Positions 46,426 to 54,481 of a stretch of DNA of 64,000 nucleotides are shown piece after piece. The translations under genes and the position numbers were made by a program. The notes beneath the pieces are model-generated. The model ran no database searches, was not told the origin of the DNA, and saw nothing but the letters and a program-made list of their open reading frames with translations. Each line of letters opens with the position of its first letter. The first letter of the stretch is position 1. This DNA comes from Fodinibius sp. Rm-B-1B1-1 (GTDB lineage: Bacteria > Bacteroidota > Rhodothermia > Balneolales > Balneolaceae): positions 930,001-994,000 of the forward strand of contig NZ_JBCFYD010000001.1 in the NCBI RefSeq assembly GCF_038594945.1. Direction: 5' to 3'.

Positions 46426-47715
46426 ATGTCAATTATGGAACGTTTATTTCAAAAGATAACAACTCGTTACGGTGCGATACCGATTTTAGTATTATCCATT
46501 TTATTTATGGGAAGTTGTGGAATAATGGATGTAGAAAATCCTAACAGTTTGACTGAAGAAGATGTGAGTATTCCTTCTTCAGCGAATGGATTAAAAAATG
46601 GTGTTCTTAGTGCCCTAATGACTGGAACGGGATGGACATATGCATCTATATCTACGGTTAGTGATGAAATTTATTGGACAGGCTCATATGAATCGTATAA
46701 GACTTATAATGAAGGAAGAGTAGCCTTTGAAGAAAATGAAATCACGGTTGCTGGTTATCCCGAGATTAGCGAAGCACGGTATATGTCAGATTTAGCTGTT
46801 ACCAGATTAGAAGAGTTTGATTCAAATGGTGAATTGAATGATAGGTCAATCTTGGTGCGTACATATATTTATGCTGCACTCACACGAATAACAATTGCTG
46901 ACACATATGATAACTTTGTGTTTTCAGATGGACGAGAAACGAGTCCACCAATAGGAGAAGAAAATATGAGTCAGCTTTATGATCAGGCTATTAGCATGTT
47001 AAATGAGGCTGTAAGCATTTCAAGAGAAATTGAGAATGAAACATATGAGATGCAGGCATTGGGGGTTCGTGCTCGAGCTAAGCATGCTAAAGGAGTATGG
47101 GAGAAGCTAAACCCCAAAGGTGACGTTCCGCAAGACCCATTAGTTTCAGGGACAGGAGCATCCGATGATGCAGAAGCAGCCTTAGATTTAATGACGCAAG
47201 ATTATAAAGCCCAATTCAATTATAATGAACCGCAACTTCAAAACTATTTGGCAAACCAGGTAAATAGTCGGGGAGAAATTACATTATCGGACCCGTTTGA
47301 TGATATAAAAACTGGCGAAGAAGATCCTCGGGTAGTAGACATACAAGAGGATTTTGAAGATATAGGAACATATACCGAAAACTATTCGCCTTTGACATGG
47401 TTATCAGCTCGCGAAATGCGGCTGATTATTGCTGAAGAAGCGGTTGGAACCAATGATACAGAAGCACGCAACCAGATCAATGCAGTACGAGCGCTTGATG
47501 GATTGCCTGACATGGAGCTTACTGATACTAACTTTGAAGAATTTATAGAGCATGAACGCCGTGCCAACCTTTATTTACAAGGGCGAAGGTTAAATGATAT
47601 GTATCGCTTCGGGTCTCAATCAGACAATTGGTTGTCAGGGGAAGATGCATTAGAAACGCCGGGTATATTACTGCCAATTCCAGCGAATGAAAGATTAGCA
47701 AACCCTGATGTGTAG
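46426..47715 (+). CDS. SusD-like outer-membrane lipoprotein (second locus)
   Basis: Start chosen at ATG 46426 (MSIMERLFQKITTRYG; 46435 also possible) since an upstream ATG at 46378 overlaps susC and adds a non-signal-like extension; this gives 429 residues. The signal ends LFMGSC, the lipidated Cys about residue 31. The sequence after it (GIMDVENPNSLTEEDV) and the C-terminus (IEHERRANLYLQGRRLNDMYRFG, LPIPANERLANP) are typical of a SusD/RagB subgroup. It pairs with the upstream SusC (37 bases). The ligand is unknown; context suggests a peptide. Confidence 0.9.
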   Translation: MSIMERLFQKITTRYGAIPILVLSILFMGSCGIMDVENPNSLTEEDVSIPSSANGLKNGVLSALMTGTGWTYASISTVSDEIYWTGSYESYKTYNEGRVAFEENEITVAGYPEISEARYMSDLAVTRLEEFDSNGELNDRSILVRTYIYAALTRITIADTYDNFVFSDGRETSPPIGEENMSQLYDQAISMLNEAVSISREIENETYEMQALGVRARAKHAKGVWEKLNPKGDVPQDPLVSGTGASDDAEAALDLMTQDYKAQFNYNEPQLQNYLANQVNSRGEITLSDPFDDIKTGEEDPRVVDIQEDFEDIGTYTENYSPLTWLSAREMRLIIAEEAVGTNDTEARNQINAVRALDGLPDMELTDTNFEEFIEHERRANLYLQGRRLNDMYRFGSQSDNWLSGEDALETPGILLPIPANERLANPDV

Positions 47716-47765
47716 TAGTTGAAAGTTGTTTCAAACCTTTTTTAAAAACTTAATTAGGATTAGTT

Positions 47766-49373
47766 ATGTGTAAATTATTTAGAATAGGAATATCAGTTAT
47801 TGTTGGTGGTTTTCTTTTAGTAGCAATTTCAACTCCAATATGGGCTCAGCCATCTGATCCTGCACCTGATCGTCCATCCGATGAGGGGCAAGGACCTTAT
47901 GAGCGGCTTATCATTCGAGGTGCAACTGTAATTGATGGAACAGGTGCGCCAGCTTCAGGGCCGAAGGATATTGTTATTGAAGATAACCGAATAGTATCAG
48001 TAGAAAGTGTAGGGTATCCGGGGGTTCCGATTGATGAGGAAGAGCGTCCAGATGGAGCTACCAAAGAGATAGATGCTTCGGGCATGTATGTAATGCCTGG
48101 TTTTATAGATATGCATGTTCATACCGGTGGGAAACCAAAGGTGCCTAATGCTGAATATACCTATAAGCTTTGGATGGGACATGGAATCACGACGGCAAGA
48201 GGAGTCCCCTTTGATGAGCTGGAATGGTCGTTAAGCGAGAAGGAGCGGGCCAATAACAATGAAATTACAGCACCCAGAATGTACAGCTATCATCGGATAG
48301 GTTCTGGATGGGAAGATCGTGAGGTTACAGATCCCGAGTCGGCGCGAGAATGGGTACGCTGGGCGAAGGATCAGGGGATTGATGGTCTTAAATTAGGTGC
48401 ACATGATCCTGAAATAATGAAAGCAGTATTAGATGAAGCTGAAAAATTGGATCTAAATAGTACTGCTCACCTTGATCAAATGGGGGTTGCTCGAATGAAT
48501 ACATTAGATGCTGCTAAATTAGGATTGGGAGCACAAACACACTACTATGGTTTATTCGAATCTATGTATGATGATCATGATGTTCAGCCCTATCCCTATG
48601 ACCATAATTATCAAAATGAACAACATCGATTTGGCCAGGTAGCACGACAGTGGGATAAAATTGTAGAACCGGGAGGAAAGGAGTGGAATAACCTTATCGA
48701 TCAGTTTTTAGATTACGATCTAACCATGGATCCTACAATGACTATCTATGAGGCAAGCCGTGATGTAATGAGAGCACGGGCAGCGGAATGGCATAAAGAC
48801 TACACGTTACCCAGTTTATGGGATTTCTACTCTCCAAGTAGACGTGCACATGGTTCGTATTGGTTTAACTGGACAACTGAAGATGAGATCGAATGGAAAA
48901 AATTCTACGATCGTTGGATGCAGTTTCTTGATGATTATAAGGATGCTGGAGGCAGGGTAACTACAGGATCAGATTCTGGTTTTATATATAAACTGTATGG
49001 TTTTGGATATATTCGGGAACTGGAACTTTTGCAAGAAGCAGGGTTCCATCCCTTAGAAGTTATTCGTTCGGCAACAATGTCTGGGGCAGAAGAACTTTAT
49101 AAAAAAGTAGATGAAGATGCTCCATTTGGTATTATACGTCCCGGTAAGCTTGCGGATTTAGTAATAGTTGATGAAAACCCACTGGAAAATCTGAAAGTTC
49201 TTTATGGAAATGGAGCTGTTCAAGTTGAAGGTGTCAATGAAGTTAAGAGAGCAGGTGGGGTTAAGTATACGATTAAAGATGGTATTGTGTATGATGCCCA
49301 AAAACTGTTAGAGGATGTTCGAAATATGGTTGATAAGCAAGCTGAAGAAGAGGGAGAAAAAGAATGGTATTAA
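47766..49373 (+). CDS. Secreted amidohydrolase-superfamily hydrolase 1
   Basis: A 535-residue protein: signal peptide 1-27 (IPVIV-type core, ending TPIWAQ). TIM-barrel amidohydrolase motifs: GFIDMHVHTGG (His-x-His), a carboxylated-Lys candidate in DGLKLGAHDPEIM, STAHLDQMG, the second metal His in QTHYYGLF, and the Asp in TTGSDSGF. The beta-sandwich before and after the barrel is complete (KLADLVIVDENPLENLKVL). Members include imidazolonepropionase-like enzymes and Xaa-Pro or cyclic-amide hydrolases, so it likely breaks an amide or peptide bond outside the cell or in the periplasm. Followed by a terminator and a paralog. Confidence 0.88.
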   Translation: MCKLFRIGISVIVGGFLLVAISTPIWAQPSDPAPDRPSDEGQGPYERLIIRGATVIDGTGAPASGPKDIVIEDNRIVSVESVGYPGVPIDEEERPDGATKEIDASGMYVMPGFIDMHVHTGGKPKVPNAEYTYKLWMGHGITTARGVPFDELEWSLSEKERANNNEITAPRMYSYHRIGSGWEDREVTDPESAREWVRWAKDQGIDGLKLGAHDPEIMKAVLDEAEKLDLNSTAHLDQMGVARMNTLDAAKLGLGAQTHYYGLFESMYDDHDVQPYPYDHNYQNEQHRFGQVARQWDKIVEPGGKEWNNLIDQFLDYDLTMDPTMTIYEASRDVMRARAAEWHKDYTLPSLWDFYSPSRRAHGSYWFNWTTEDEIEWKKFYDRWMQFLDDYKDAGGRVTTGSDSGFIYKLYGFGYIRELELLQEAGFHPLEVIRSATMSGAEELYKKVDEDAPFGIIRPGKLADLVIVDENPLENLKVLYGNGAVQVEGVNEVKRAGGVKYTIKDGIVYDAQKLLEDVRNMVDKQAEEEGEKEWY

Positions 49374-49404
49374 TAATGGGTATCAGATAAAACATAAAAG
49401 TTAT

Positions 49405-49438
49405 GGCCCCTGATATCCTCGGGGGCTTTTTATTTTTA
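49405..49438 (+). terminator. Terminator between the two amidohydrolase genes
   Basis: GCCCC (49406-49410) pairs with GGGGC (49422-49426) and is followed by TTTTTATTTTT. It separates the two paralogs, so they may be only partly co-transcribed. Confidence 0.7.
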
Positions 49439-49451
49439 ATACATAAACCGG

Positions 49452-51041
49452 ATGATGATGGATAAAGTAATAACGTTTATAACACTTTTGGTTTTAGTAC
49501 TGGTAGGGGCTCAAGGGAGCTTGGCACAGGATTTCGGTGAGTTGGCCGAAGGACCCTATGATCGTTTAGTAATTCGTAATGCGATGGTTATCCCGGGACA
49601 CGGGGGCCCACCGGTAGGTCCTTATGATATTGTGGTTGAACAGGATAAAATAACTGAAATGATCCCATTTGATCCGGTTACAGCTGAACGGCGTGGTAAT
49701 TCGGACCGACCAACGGGGAACCGTGTCATTGATGCCAGCGGAAAATATGTAATGCCGGGACTAATTGACCTGCATGGGCATCTTCGCCAGGAACCCATGT
49801 CTCTTGAATATATTTACTATCTAAAACTTGCTCATGGGGTAACAACGTTTGGGCCGGCTTCGGATCGCGGAGTAGAAAATGCGATGGAGGAAGTTCGCCG
49901 AGAACAACAAAATGAGTTACTGGCGCCTACCATGTATCCGCTGTGGTCTTGGGGTTCAGGATTAGATTATGATCAAGAGTTTTTGGAGAATCCTGAGAAT
50001 GCAGATCAAATAGCGCGAGAAATGGTGGAAAAAGGAGCTCACCAGGTTTACCTGAATGGTATAACCTGGAATGATGAACTTTTTGAAGCTGCCGCCAAAG
50101 CTGTTTGGGAAGCTGGTGGAGTAACAGGTGTACACATCCCACCTTCAAATACGGCGGTAATAGATGCAGTTGATGCAGCGCGACTGGGTGTTACTATGAT
50201 TCTGCACCACTATGGATACGCTGAATCTTCGCTCGACCGAGAGGTTCAGGACTATCCCCGGGATTATAATTTCAATAATGAAAACCACCGTTTCAGAGAA
50301 GCAGGAACGGTGTGGCAGCAGGCGAATAAGAAAAAGCTGTTGGGTGAAGTGGCTGATTCACTGGCAGAGTACGGGGTCATCATGCAACCAACCCGCGTGG
50401 TGTATGAAGCTAACCGGGATATTTTGCGGGCTCAAAGCTTACCGTGGCATGAGAAATATACTCACCAGTCGCTTATAGAATGGAACCTTCCTGATCCAGC
50501 TTATCACGGATCATATCACTATGAGTGGACATCTGATGACGAGCAAATTTGGTATGAGGCTTATGACCTATGGGGAGATCTAATATATGAATTCAACAAA
50601 CGTGGTGGTACTGTTGCCTATGGAACAGATGATAACTATATCTGGGCAACACCAGGATTTTCCAATATACGGGAGCTCCAGCTGATCAGGGAATCGGGCA
50701 TGCATACTCTTGAGGTGTTGAAAGCGGCAACTCAAAATAGTGCTAAAGCTCTTCGCATAGAAGATGAAACAGGTTTGGTGCGACCGGGTTACGAAGCAGA
50801 TTTGCTTATTGTTGATGGAAGCCCGCTGTATAACTTACGTTTTATGTATTCCTTTGGAGCGATAACTTTGGACAATAATGATGAGATGTATCGTACTGAA
50901 GGTATTATTCATACAATCAAAGACGGAGTTGTTATCAATAATGATAAGTTGATGGAAGAAGTGGCCCGAATGGTGAAAGAATCTAAAGAAGGCGTGGGGG
51001 AAAATATTGCAAATGAGCCCTTTTTAATTGAAGAAGAGTAG
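49452..51041 (+). CDS. Secreted amidohydrolase-superfamily hydrolase 2 (paralog)
   Basis: A 529-residue paralog of the preceding enzyme, with signal peptide 1-25 (VLVLVGAQGSLAQ). Metal motif His-x-His in GLIDLHGHLRQEP, the pair GVHIPPSN and ILHHYGYAE, and the Asp in AYGTDDNYIW are present. The carboxylated Lys found in the first copy (GLKLG) is replaced: the aligned stretch is AHQVYLNG with Tyr at that position, so the bridging ligand for a binuclear site appears to be missing. It may use one metal or a different bridge. Terminal ADLLIVDGSPLYNLRFMY is conserved. Start at ATG 49452; two further ATGs follow at once. Confidence 0.86.
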   Translation: MMMDKVITFITLLVLVLVGAQGSLAQDFGELAEGPYDRLVIRNAMVIPGHGGPPVGPYDIVVEQDKITEMIPFDPVTAERRGNSDRPTGNRVIDASGKYVMPGLIDLHGHLRQEPMSLEYIYYLKLAHGVTTFGPASDRGVENAMEEVRREQQNELLAPTMYPLWSWGSGLDYDQEFLENPENADQIAREMVEKGAHQVYLNGITWNDELFEAAAKAVWEAGGVTGVHIPPSNTAVIDAVDAARLGVTMILHHYGYAESSLDREVQDYPRDYNFNNENHRFREAGTVWQQANKKKLLGEVADSLAEYGVIMQPTRVVYEANRDILRAQSLPWHEKYTHQSLIEWNLPDPAYHGSYHYEWTSDDEQIWYEAYDLWGDLIYEFNKRGGTVAYGTDDNYIWATPGFSNIRELQLIRESGMHTLEVLKAATQNSAKALRIEDETGLVRPGYEADLLIVDGSPLYNLRFMYSFGAITLDNNDEMYRTEGIIHTIKDGVVINNDKLMEEVARMVKESKEGVGENIANEPFLIEEE

Positions 51042-51355
51042 TTTTTAATGGATACAGTTTAATAGTCAAACTTCGCAATCTTCAAGAAAAGGGGACCAGA
51101 ATTATATAACATCTTTAAAGACTCAAACTTTACTTGGATAATTAGATTAAAAAAAGATCGCCCAGCAACTGGTTTTGAGTAAGACCTATTTGCCGATGGT
51201 TAACAAATTTGATTCTGATTTTGTAATTCCACGGATTCATATCAATTTGTCTGAAAAACCATCCCAAGCTGTCCAGAAGAGCGAGGAAGGTAAATTTTGA
51301 GAGGTATAAATAAAAAAGCCGCTAACTCTTTGCGAGCAAGCGGCTTAGTTGAAAG
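51042..51355. other. Intergenic region between amidohydrolase 2 and tRNA-Asp
   Basis: 314 bases with the tRNA terminator at 51310-51347. A short ATG-initiated stretch of 34 codons on plus (51196-51300) containing DFVIPRIHINLSEKPSQAVQ is open but has no ribosome-site support; I do not call it a gene. Confidence 0.4.
51310..51347 (-). terminator. Terminator of tRNA-Asp
   Basis: AAGCCGCT (51316-51323) and AGCGGCTT (51339-51346) form a stem that on minus is followed by TTTTTATTT. It lies 10 bases beyond the tRNA 3' end. Confidence 0.85.
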
Positions 51356-51429
51356 CGATCCGGACGAGATTCGAACTCGCGACCTCCTGCGTGACAGGCA
51401 GGCGTTCTAACCAGCTGAACTACCGGACC
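51356..51429 (-). tRNA. tRNA-Asp (anticodon GUC)
   Basis: 74 bases on minus, folding as a standard cloverleaf: acceptor GGTCCGG pairs with CCGGATC (one G-T), D-arm with TAGTTCAGCTGGTTAGA, anticodon arm centred on CTGTCAC (GTC), T-arm with GAGGTCGCGAGTTCGAATCTC. Discriminator base is G and the 3' CCA is not encoded. The gene has a hairpin terminator directly after it and no other tRNA beside it. Confidence 0.96.
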
Positions 51430-51552
51430 AAATGAGAGCCCAAATATAATGACCTTTTGCCTCTATTGTCAAGCTTAATTTATTTAATTTGCTTTCCTTT
51501 GATTCACGTATTCTCTTTTATTACTATGAGAAAAATAAATCGAGTTATTTTT

Positions 51553-51945
51553 ATGTATCAGCCTGTATTTAAAGAGGTTTCTCATGACATTTGTGTTGAG
51601 GTAACGCCCATTTATTTAGAGGAAGAATCAAGTCCAGTTACGCACAAACATGTTTTTGCATACTTCGTGACGATTCGAAATATGGGAGGTCAGGAAGTGC
51701 AGTTGTTACGTCGACATTGGGATATAAAAGATTCTGAGGGAGAAGATCACGAAGTGGATGGAGAAGGGGTGATTGGATTACAACCTAAAATTTCTCCTGG
51801 AGATGTACACAAGTATAACAGCTTTTGTGTGCTAAGATCATACCGGGGAAGTATGCAAGGATATTACACAATGAAACGGGCTGATGGTGAAAAACTAAAT
51901 GTGCAAATTCCCAAGTTTTTATTAAGTGCTCACATATTGAACTAA
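51553..51945 (+). CDS. apaG: ApaG domain protein (Co2+/Mg2+ efflux family)
   Basis: 130 residues when started at ATG 51553 (MYQPVFKEVSHDICVEVTPI), the usual length of ApaG; an upstream ATG (51457) would prepend a hydrophobic, unlikely extension. The core VTIRNMGGQEVQLLRRHWDI and IGLQPKISPGDVHKYNSFC match the immunoglobulin-like ApaG fold. ApaG is linked to cobalt and magnesium tolerance and nucleotide (Ap4A) turnover, but its exact activity is unclear. No partner apaH or ksgA nearby. Opposing gene gpx ends 77 bases away with a shared hairpin region. Confidence 0.88.
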   Translation: MYQPVFKEVSHDICVEVTPIYLEEESSPVTHKHVFAYFVTIRNMGGQEVQLLRRHWDIKDSEGEDHEVDGEGVIGLQPKISPGDVHKYNSFCVLRSYRGSMQGYYTMKRADGEKLNVQIPKFLLSAHILN

Positions 51946-51984
51946 ATAAAAAGGGAGGACCGCAAGTATCAGTTACGGTCCTCC
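51945..51984 (-). terminator. Terminator of the glutathione peroxidase gene
   Basis: GGAGGACCG (51954-51962) pairs with CGGTCCTCC (51976-51984); on minus the stem is followed by CTTTTTATTT. It lies just past the gpx stop at 52023. Confidence 0.8.
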
Positions 51985-52022
51985 GTCGGGATGGTGATGG
52001 GATGTATTAGGGATACATATAC

Positions 52023-52574
52023 TTAACTATTTAATTCCGTTTCTATTGCCCGCAAAATTTCATCGCTTTTAGGTTCAACATCACTGCGAAAGCGATGTTT
52101 GAGGGTACCATTTTTACCAACAACGAACTTCTCAAAATTCCATTTAATCTCACCAGTAAAATTTGGGTTTTTAGCCGTTGTTAAGTAGGTAAACAGAGGA
52201 TGTTGATCGTTACCCTTTACCGAAATTTTTGAAAACATCGGAAAGCTTACATCATAGTTTACTTTACAAAACTGTTTAATCTCCTCGTCCGTTCCCGGTT
52301 CTTGGCCACCAAAGTTATTGGCAGGAAAGCCCAATATAACGAGACCATCATCTTTATACTTTGCATATAAGTCTTGTAATCCCTCATATTGAGGAGTGTA
52401 ACCGCACTCAGATGCAGTATTTACGATAAGTAATACCTTTCCCTCAAATTCATGTAACGAAATTTTATTACCATCAATATCAGTAAGTGTGAACTCGTGT
52501 ACAGAGTCTGTAGTTATATCGTCAGGAGCTAATGTCATCAGTAAAAGTGTTATTAAGAGTCCTAAGGTTTTCAT
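52023..52574 (-). CDS. Glutathione peroxidase-like thiol peroxidase
   Basis: 183 residues with a thioredoxin fold. After a signal-like N-terminus (KTLGLLITLLLMTLAPDD) come FTLTDIDGNKISLHEFEGKVLLIVN, the active-site Cys in NTASECGYTPQYEGL (Cys, not selenocysteine), the Gln in FPANNFGGQEPGTDEEI and the Trp/Asn pair in IKWNFEKFVVG, completing the catalytic set. It reduces hydroperoxides, probably with thioredoxin rather than glutathione. The export signal suggests a periplasmic location. Divergent from the next gene (86 bases to its likely start), strong minus-strand terminator downstream. Confidence 0.92.
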   Translation of the reverse strand: MKTLGLLITLLLMTLAPDDITTDSVHEFTLTDIDGNKISLHEFEGKVLLIVNTASECGYTPQYEGLQDLYAKYKDDGLVILGFPANNFGGQEPGTDEEIKQFCKVNYDVSFPMFSKISVKGNDQHPLFTYLTTAKNPNFTGEIKWNFEKFVVGKNGTLKHRFRSDVEPKSDEILRAIETELNS

Positions 52575-52660
52575 AGATTTTACCCAACATTTAACGGATT
52601 ACATGTATGAACTATAAAGGCATCATAAATAATTCCCTTTTGATTGAAAAAAAAATTAAA

Positions 52661-53401
52661 ATGGTTAGGCTGTTTACTCTTATCGTGTTGTTTCTGGTTT
52701 TCGGGCAATCTAATGTGCTACAGGCGCAAATGTTTTCTGTAGGCGAAAGGGGCCCTCGGTATAGTGGACCTCCTTCCGAGGTTTATATTGGGTTGGAATC
52801 AATGGAGGCTACATATAAAGGTGGTTCTAATCCCAGCCAAGGTGTGCCGGGTGCATTTGAGTATTCCGGACCCGTTGTAAAACTCGGATACAATACGGAA
52901 GGACTTGATTTGTATCTTGCAACGGGCGGGCAGGTTACGGGTGTTGAAGAAGCTTCCTATTTTCATACTGGAGGTAATTTTGATTTTGGGATAAACCTAT
53001 ACCGGAGCCCAAAGTTCCGCCTTCAGGTTCCGCTTCGTCTATCATCTCGATATACAAACATCGCAAGTAACGAAACATTTAGCATTCAGTCGGTGAATAG
53101 GTTTCAGTTCGGGATGGTTTCTGGTGGAGTGGGAGTGAGTGGAGAATGGCGTCCTACTAAAAAAATACGTGCAAGGCTTGGAGCACTTCCCGGATATGGA
53201 TTTTCATTTGCAACAGGTGGATTTTTCGGGGGGGCAATTGGCGTGGTAGATGCTTTTGGAAAGCTTTATGTTGACCGTTTGTACAATGATTTGGGAGTAT
53301 CAATTGGATACAACTATGATTTTCGCAGCTATGATATCGAAGATGATATTTATGATTATGATTTGCGAGGACACAGTATCGAAATAGGAGTTACATTTTA
53401 A
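52661..53401 (+). CDS. Outer-membrane beta-barrel-like protein, unknown function
   Basis: Start chosen at ATG 52661 because the following MVRLFTLIVLFLVFGQSNVL and QAQ end form a good signal peptide; the upstream ATG (52607) would give an extra 18 residues before it. The resulting 246-residue protein is rich in alternating aromatic and Gly residues (GPVVKLGYNTEGLDLYLATG, FRLQVPLRLSSRYTN) and ends IEIGVTF, with a terminal Phe as in outer-membrane barrels. No named family recognised. It lies 4 bases before a small gene and the MBL hydrolase on the same strand, so it may be co-transcribed. Confidence 0.75.
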   Translation: MVRLFTLIVLFLVFGQSNVLQAQMFSVGERGPRYSGPPSEVYIGLESMEATYKGGSNPSQGVPGAFEYSGPVVKLGYNTEGLDLYLATGGQVTGVEEASYFHTGGNFDFGINLYRSPKFRLQVPLRLSSRYTNIASNETFSIQSVNRFQFGMVSGGVGVSGEWRPTKKIRARLGALPGYGFSFATGGFFGGAIGVVDAFGKLYVDRLYNDLGVSIGYNYDFRSYDIEDDIYDYDLRGHSIEIGVTF

Positions 53402-53405
53402 GCTG

Positions 53406-53714
53406 ATGAAAACAGAAAAATTACTTTTAGAACTTGAAGAGCTCGTTGAGCAATTAGGTTATACGATCCGTAAAGAGAAGGGAACATTTCGCGGTGATTC
53501 TTGCGTGATGGAGGGGCAGAAATTGGTTGTGCTGAATAAGAAGAAACCAGAACAGCAGCAAGTAGGTTTGTTAGCCCGTGTACTTAAGGACAAAGATGAT
53601 GAGTTGAAGGATATTTATATTAAACCGGTTTTGCGGCAACATCTCGAGGAGCTCTGGGAACGATTCGATAAGTTTAAGGATAGTGAAATCGAAGAAATGG
53701 ATATTGATATTTAA
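53406..53714 (+). CDS. Conserved-type small acidic protein, unknown function
   Basis: 102 residues, no signal or membrane segment. Starts MKTEKLLLELEELVEQLGYT and has FRGDSCVMEGQKLVVLNKKK in the middle, then a charged helical C-terminus (RQHLEELWERFDKFKDSEIEE). The layout (helix, GTFRGDxCxxxG turn, then helix) is seen in small proteins next to MBL-fold hydrolases in Bacteroidota, which it precedes here by 2 bases. Function unknown; a role with that hydrolase is inferred from the tight spacing. Confidence 0.7.
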   Translation: MKTEKLLLELEELVEQLGYTIRKEKGTFRGDSCVMEGQKLVVLNKKKPEQQQVGLLARVLKDKDDELKDIYIKPVLRQHLEELWERFDKFKDSEIEEMDIDI

Positions 53715-53716
53715 TC

Positions 53717-54478
53717 ATGAAGCTAACGTTTTTGGGAACAGGTACTTCAATGGGCGTGCCTACAGCCGGTGGTTTTGGCAAAGATCAGATTGACGGAGAT
53801 CCGCGAAATGTTCGCTGGCGATGTTCCGCATGGATAGAAACCGAAAAATCTTCAATTGTTATCGATACGGGACCTGAATTTCGATTGCAAACTATTCGGG
53901 CGGGACTTTCAGAGATTGATCTCGTGTTGATTACACATGAGCATATGGATCATATTGCCGGGCTTGACGATTTGCGTCCGTTCTGCTATAAACAGGAGCA
54001 AAGTATTCCCGTGTATGGCAGTAAAACTTGTTTGGCAGCTATTCGCCGCCGATTTGACTACATGTTTGGCCCTGATCGCTATCCCGGAGCAACAAATATC
54101 GATTTACAAGAAATTATGGATTCTCTTACGTTTCGGGACTTGAAAATAACCCCGCTTCCGGCTATCCATGGCAAGATACAAGTGTTAGGTTATCGTGTGA
54201 ATGATATCTGTTATATTACGGATGTGAAAGAGCTTCCGGAGTCAACCAAGAAGCTAATGAGGGGAGCCAAACTATTAGTACTGGATGGACTTCGTTGGAA
54301 GCCGGAACATCCTACTCACATGACTATTCCTGAAGCGGTAGAAATAGCTAATGAGTTAGATATTCCCCAAACCTATCTGTGTCATATGAATTCGTATGTA
54401 AATCATGAAGAGTCTAATAAGCGGCTTCCCGATCACGTGCGACTGGCTTACGATCAGCTGACATTGACAATTAATTGA
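53717..54478 (+). CDS. MBL-fold metallo-hydrolase (PhnP/RNase Z-like)
   Basis: 253 residues with a beta-lactamase fold. Zinc motifs: LTFLGTGTSMGVPTAG at the start, LITHEHMDHIAGLDDLRPF (His-x-His-x-Asp-His), the third His in PLPAIHGKIQVLGYRV, and the terminal His-Met in YLCHMNSYVNHEE. The phosphodiesterase-like GTGTSMGVP start suggests the PhnP/RNase Z lineage rather than a lactamase. Substrate likely a cyclic nucleotide or phosphodiester, unproven. Second gene of a tight pair; 3 bases separate its stop from that of the convergent guanylyltransferase gene. Confidence 0.86.
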   Translation: MKLTFLGTGTSMGVPTAGGFGKDQIDGDPRNVRWRCSAWIETEKSSIVIDTGPEFRLQTIRAGLSEIDLVLITHEHMDHIAGLDDLRPFCYKQEQSIPVYGSKTCLAAIRRRFDYMFGPDRYPGATNIDLQEIMDSLTFRDLKITPLPAIHGKIQVLGYRVNDICYITDVKELPESTKKLMRGAKLLVLDGLRWKPEHPTHMTIPEAVEIANELDIPQTYLCHMNSYVNHEESNKRLPDHVRLAYDQLTLTIN

Positions 54479-54481
54479 GCG

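Noticed and set aside
51196-51300. Short ORF of 34 codons upstream of tRNA-Asp
   Set aside because: No ribosome-binding site, no motif, in an otherwise non-coding stretch; could be a remnant but not supported as a gene.
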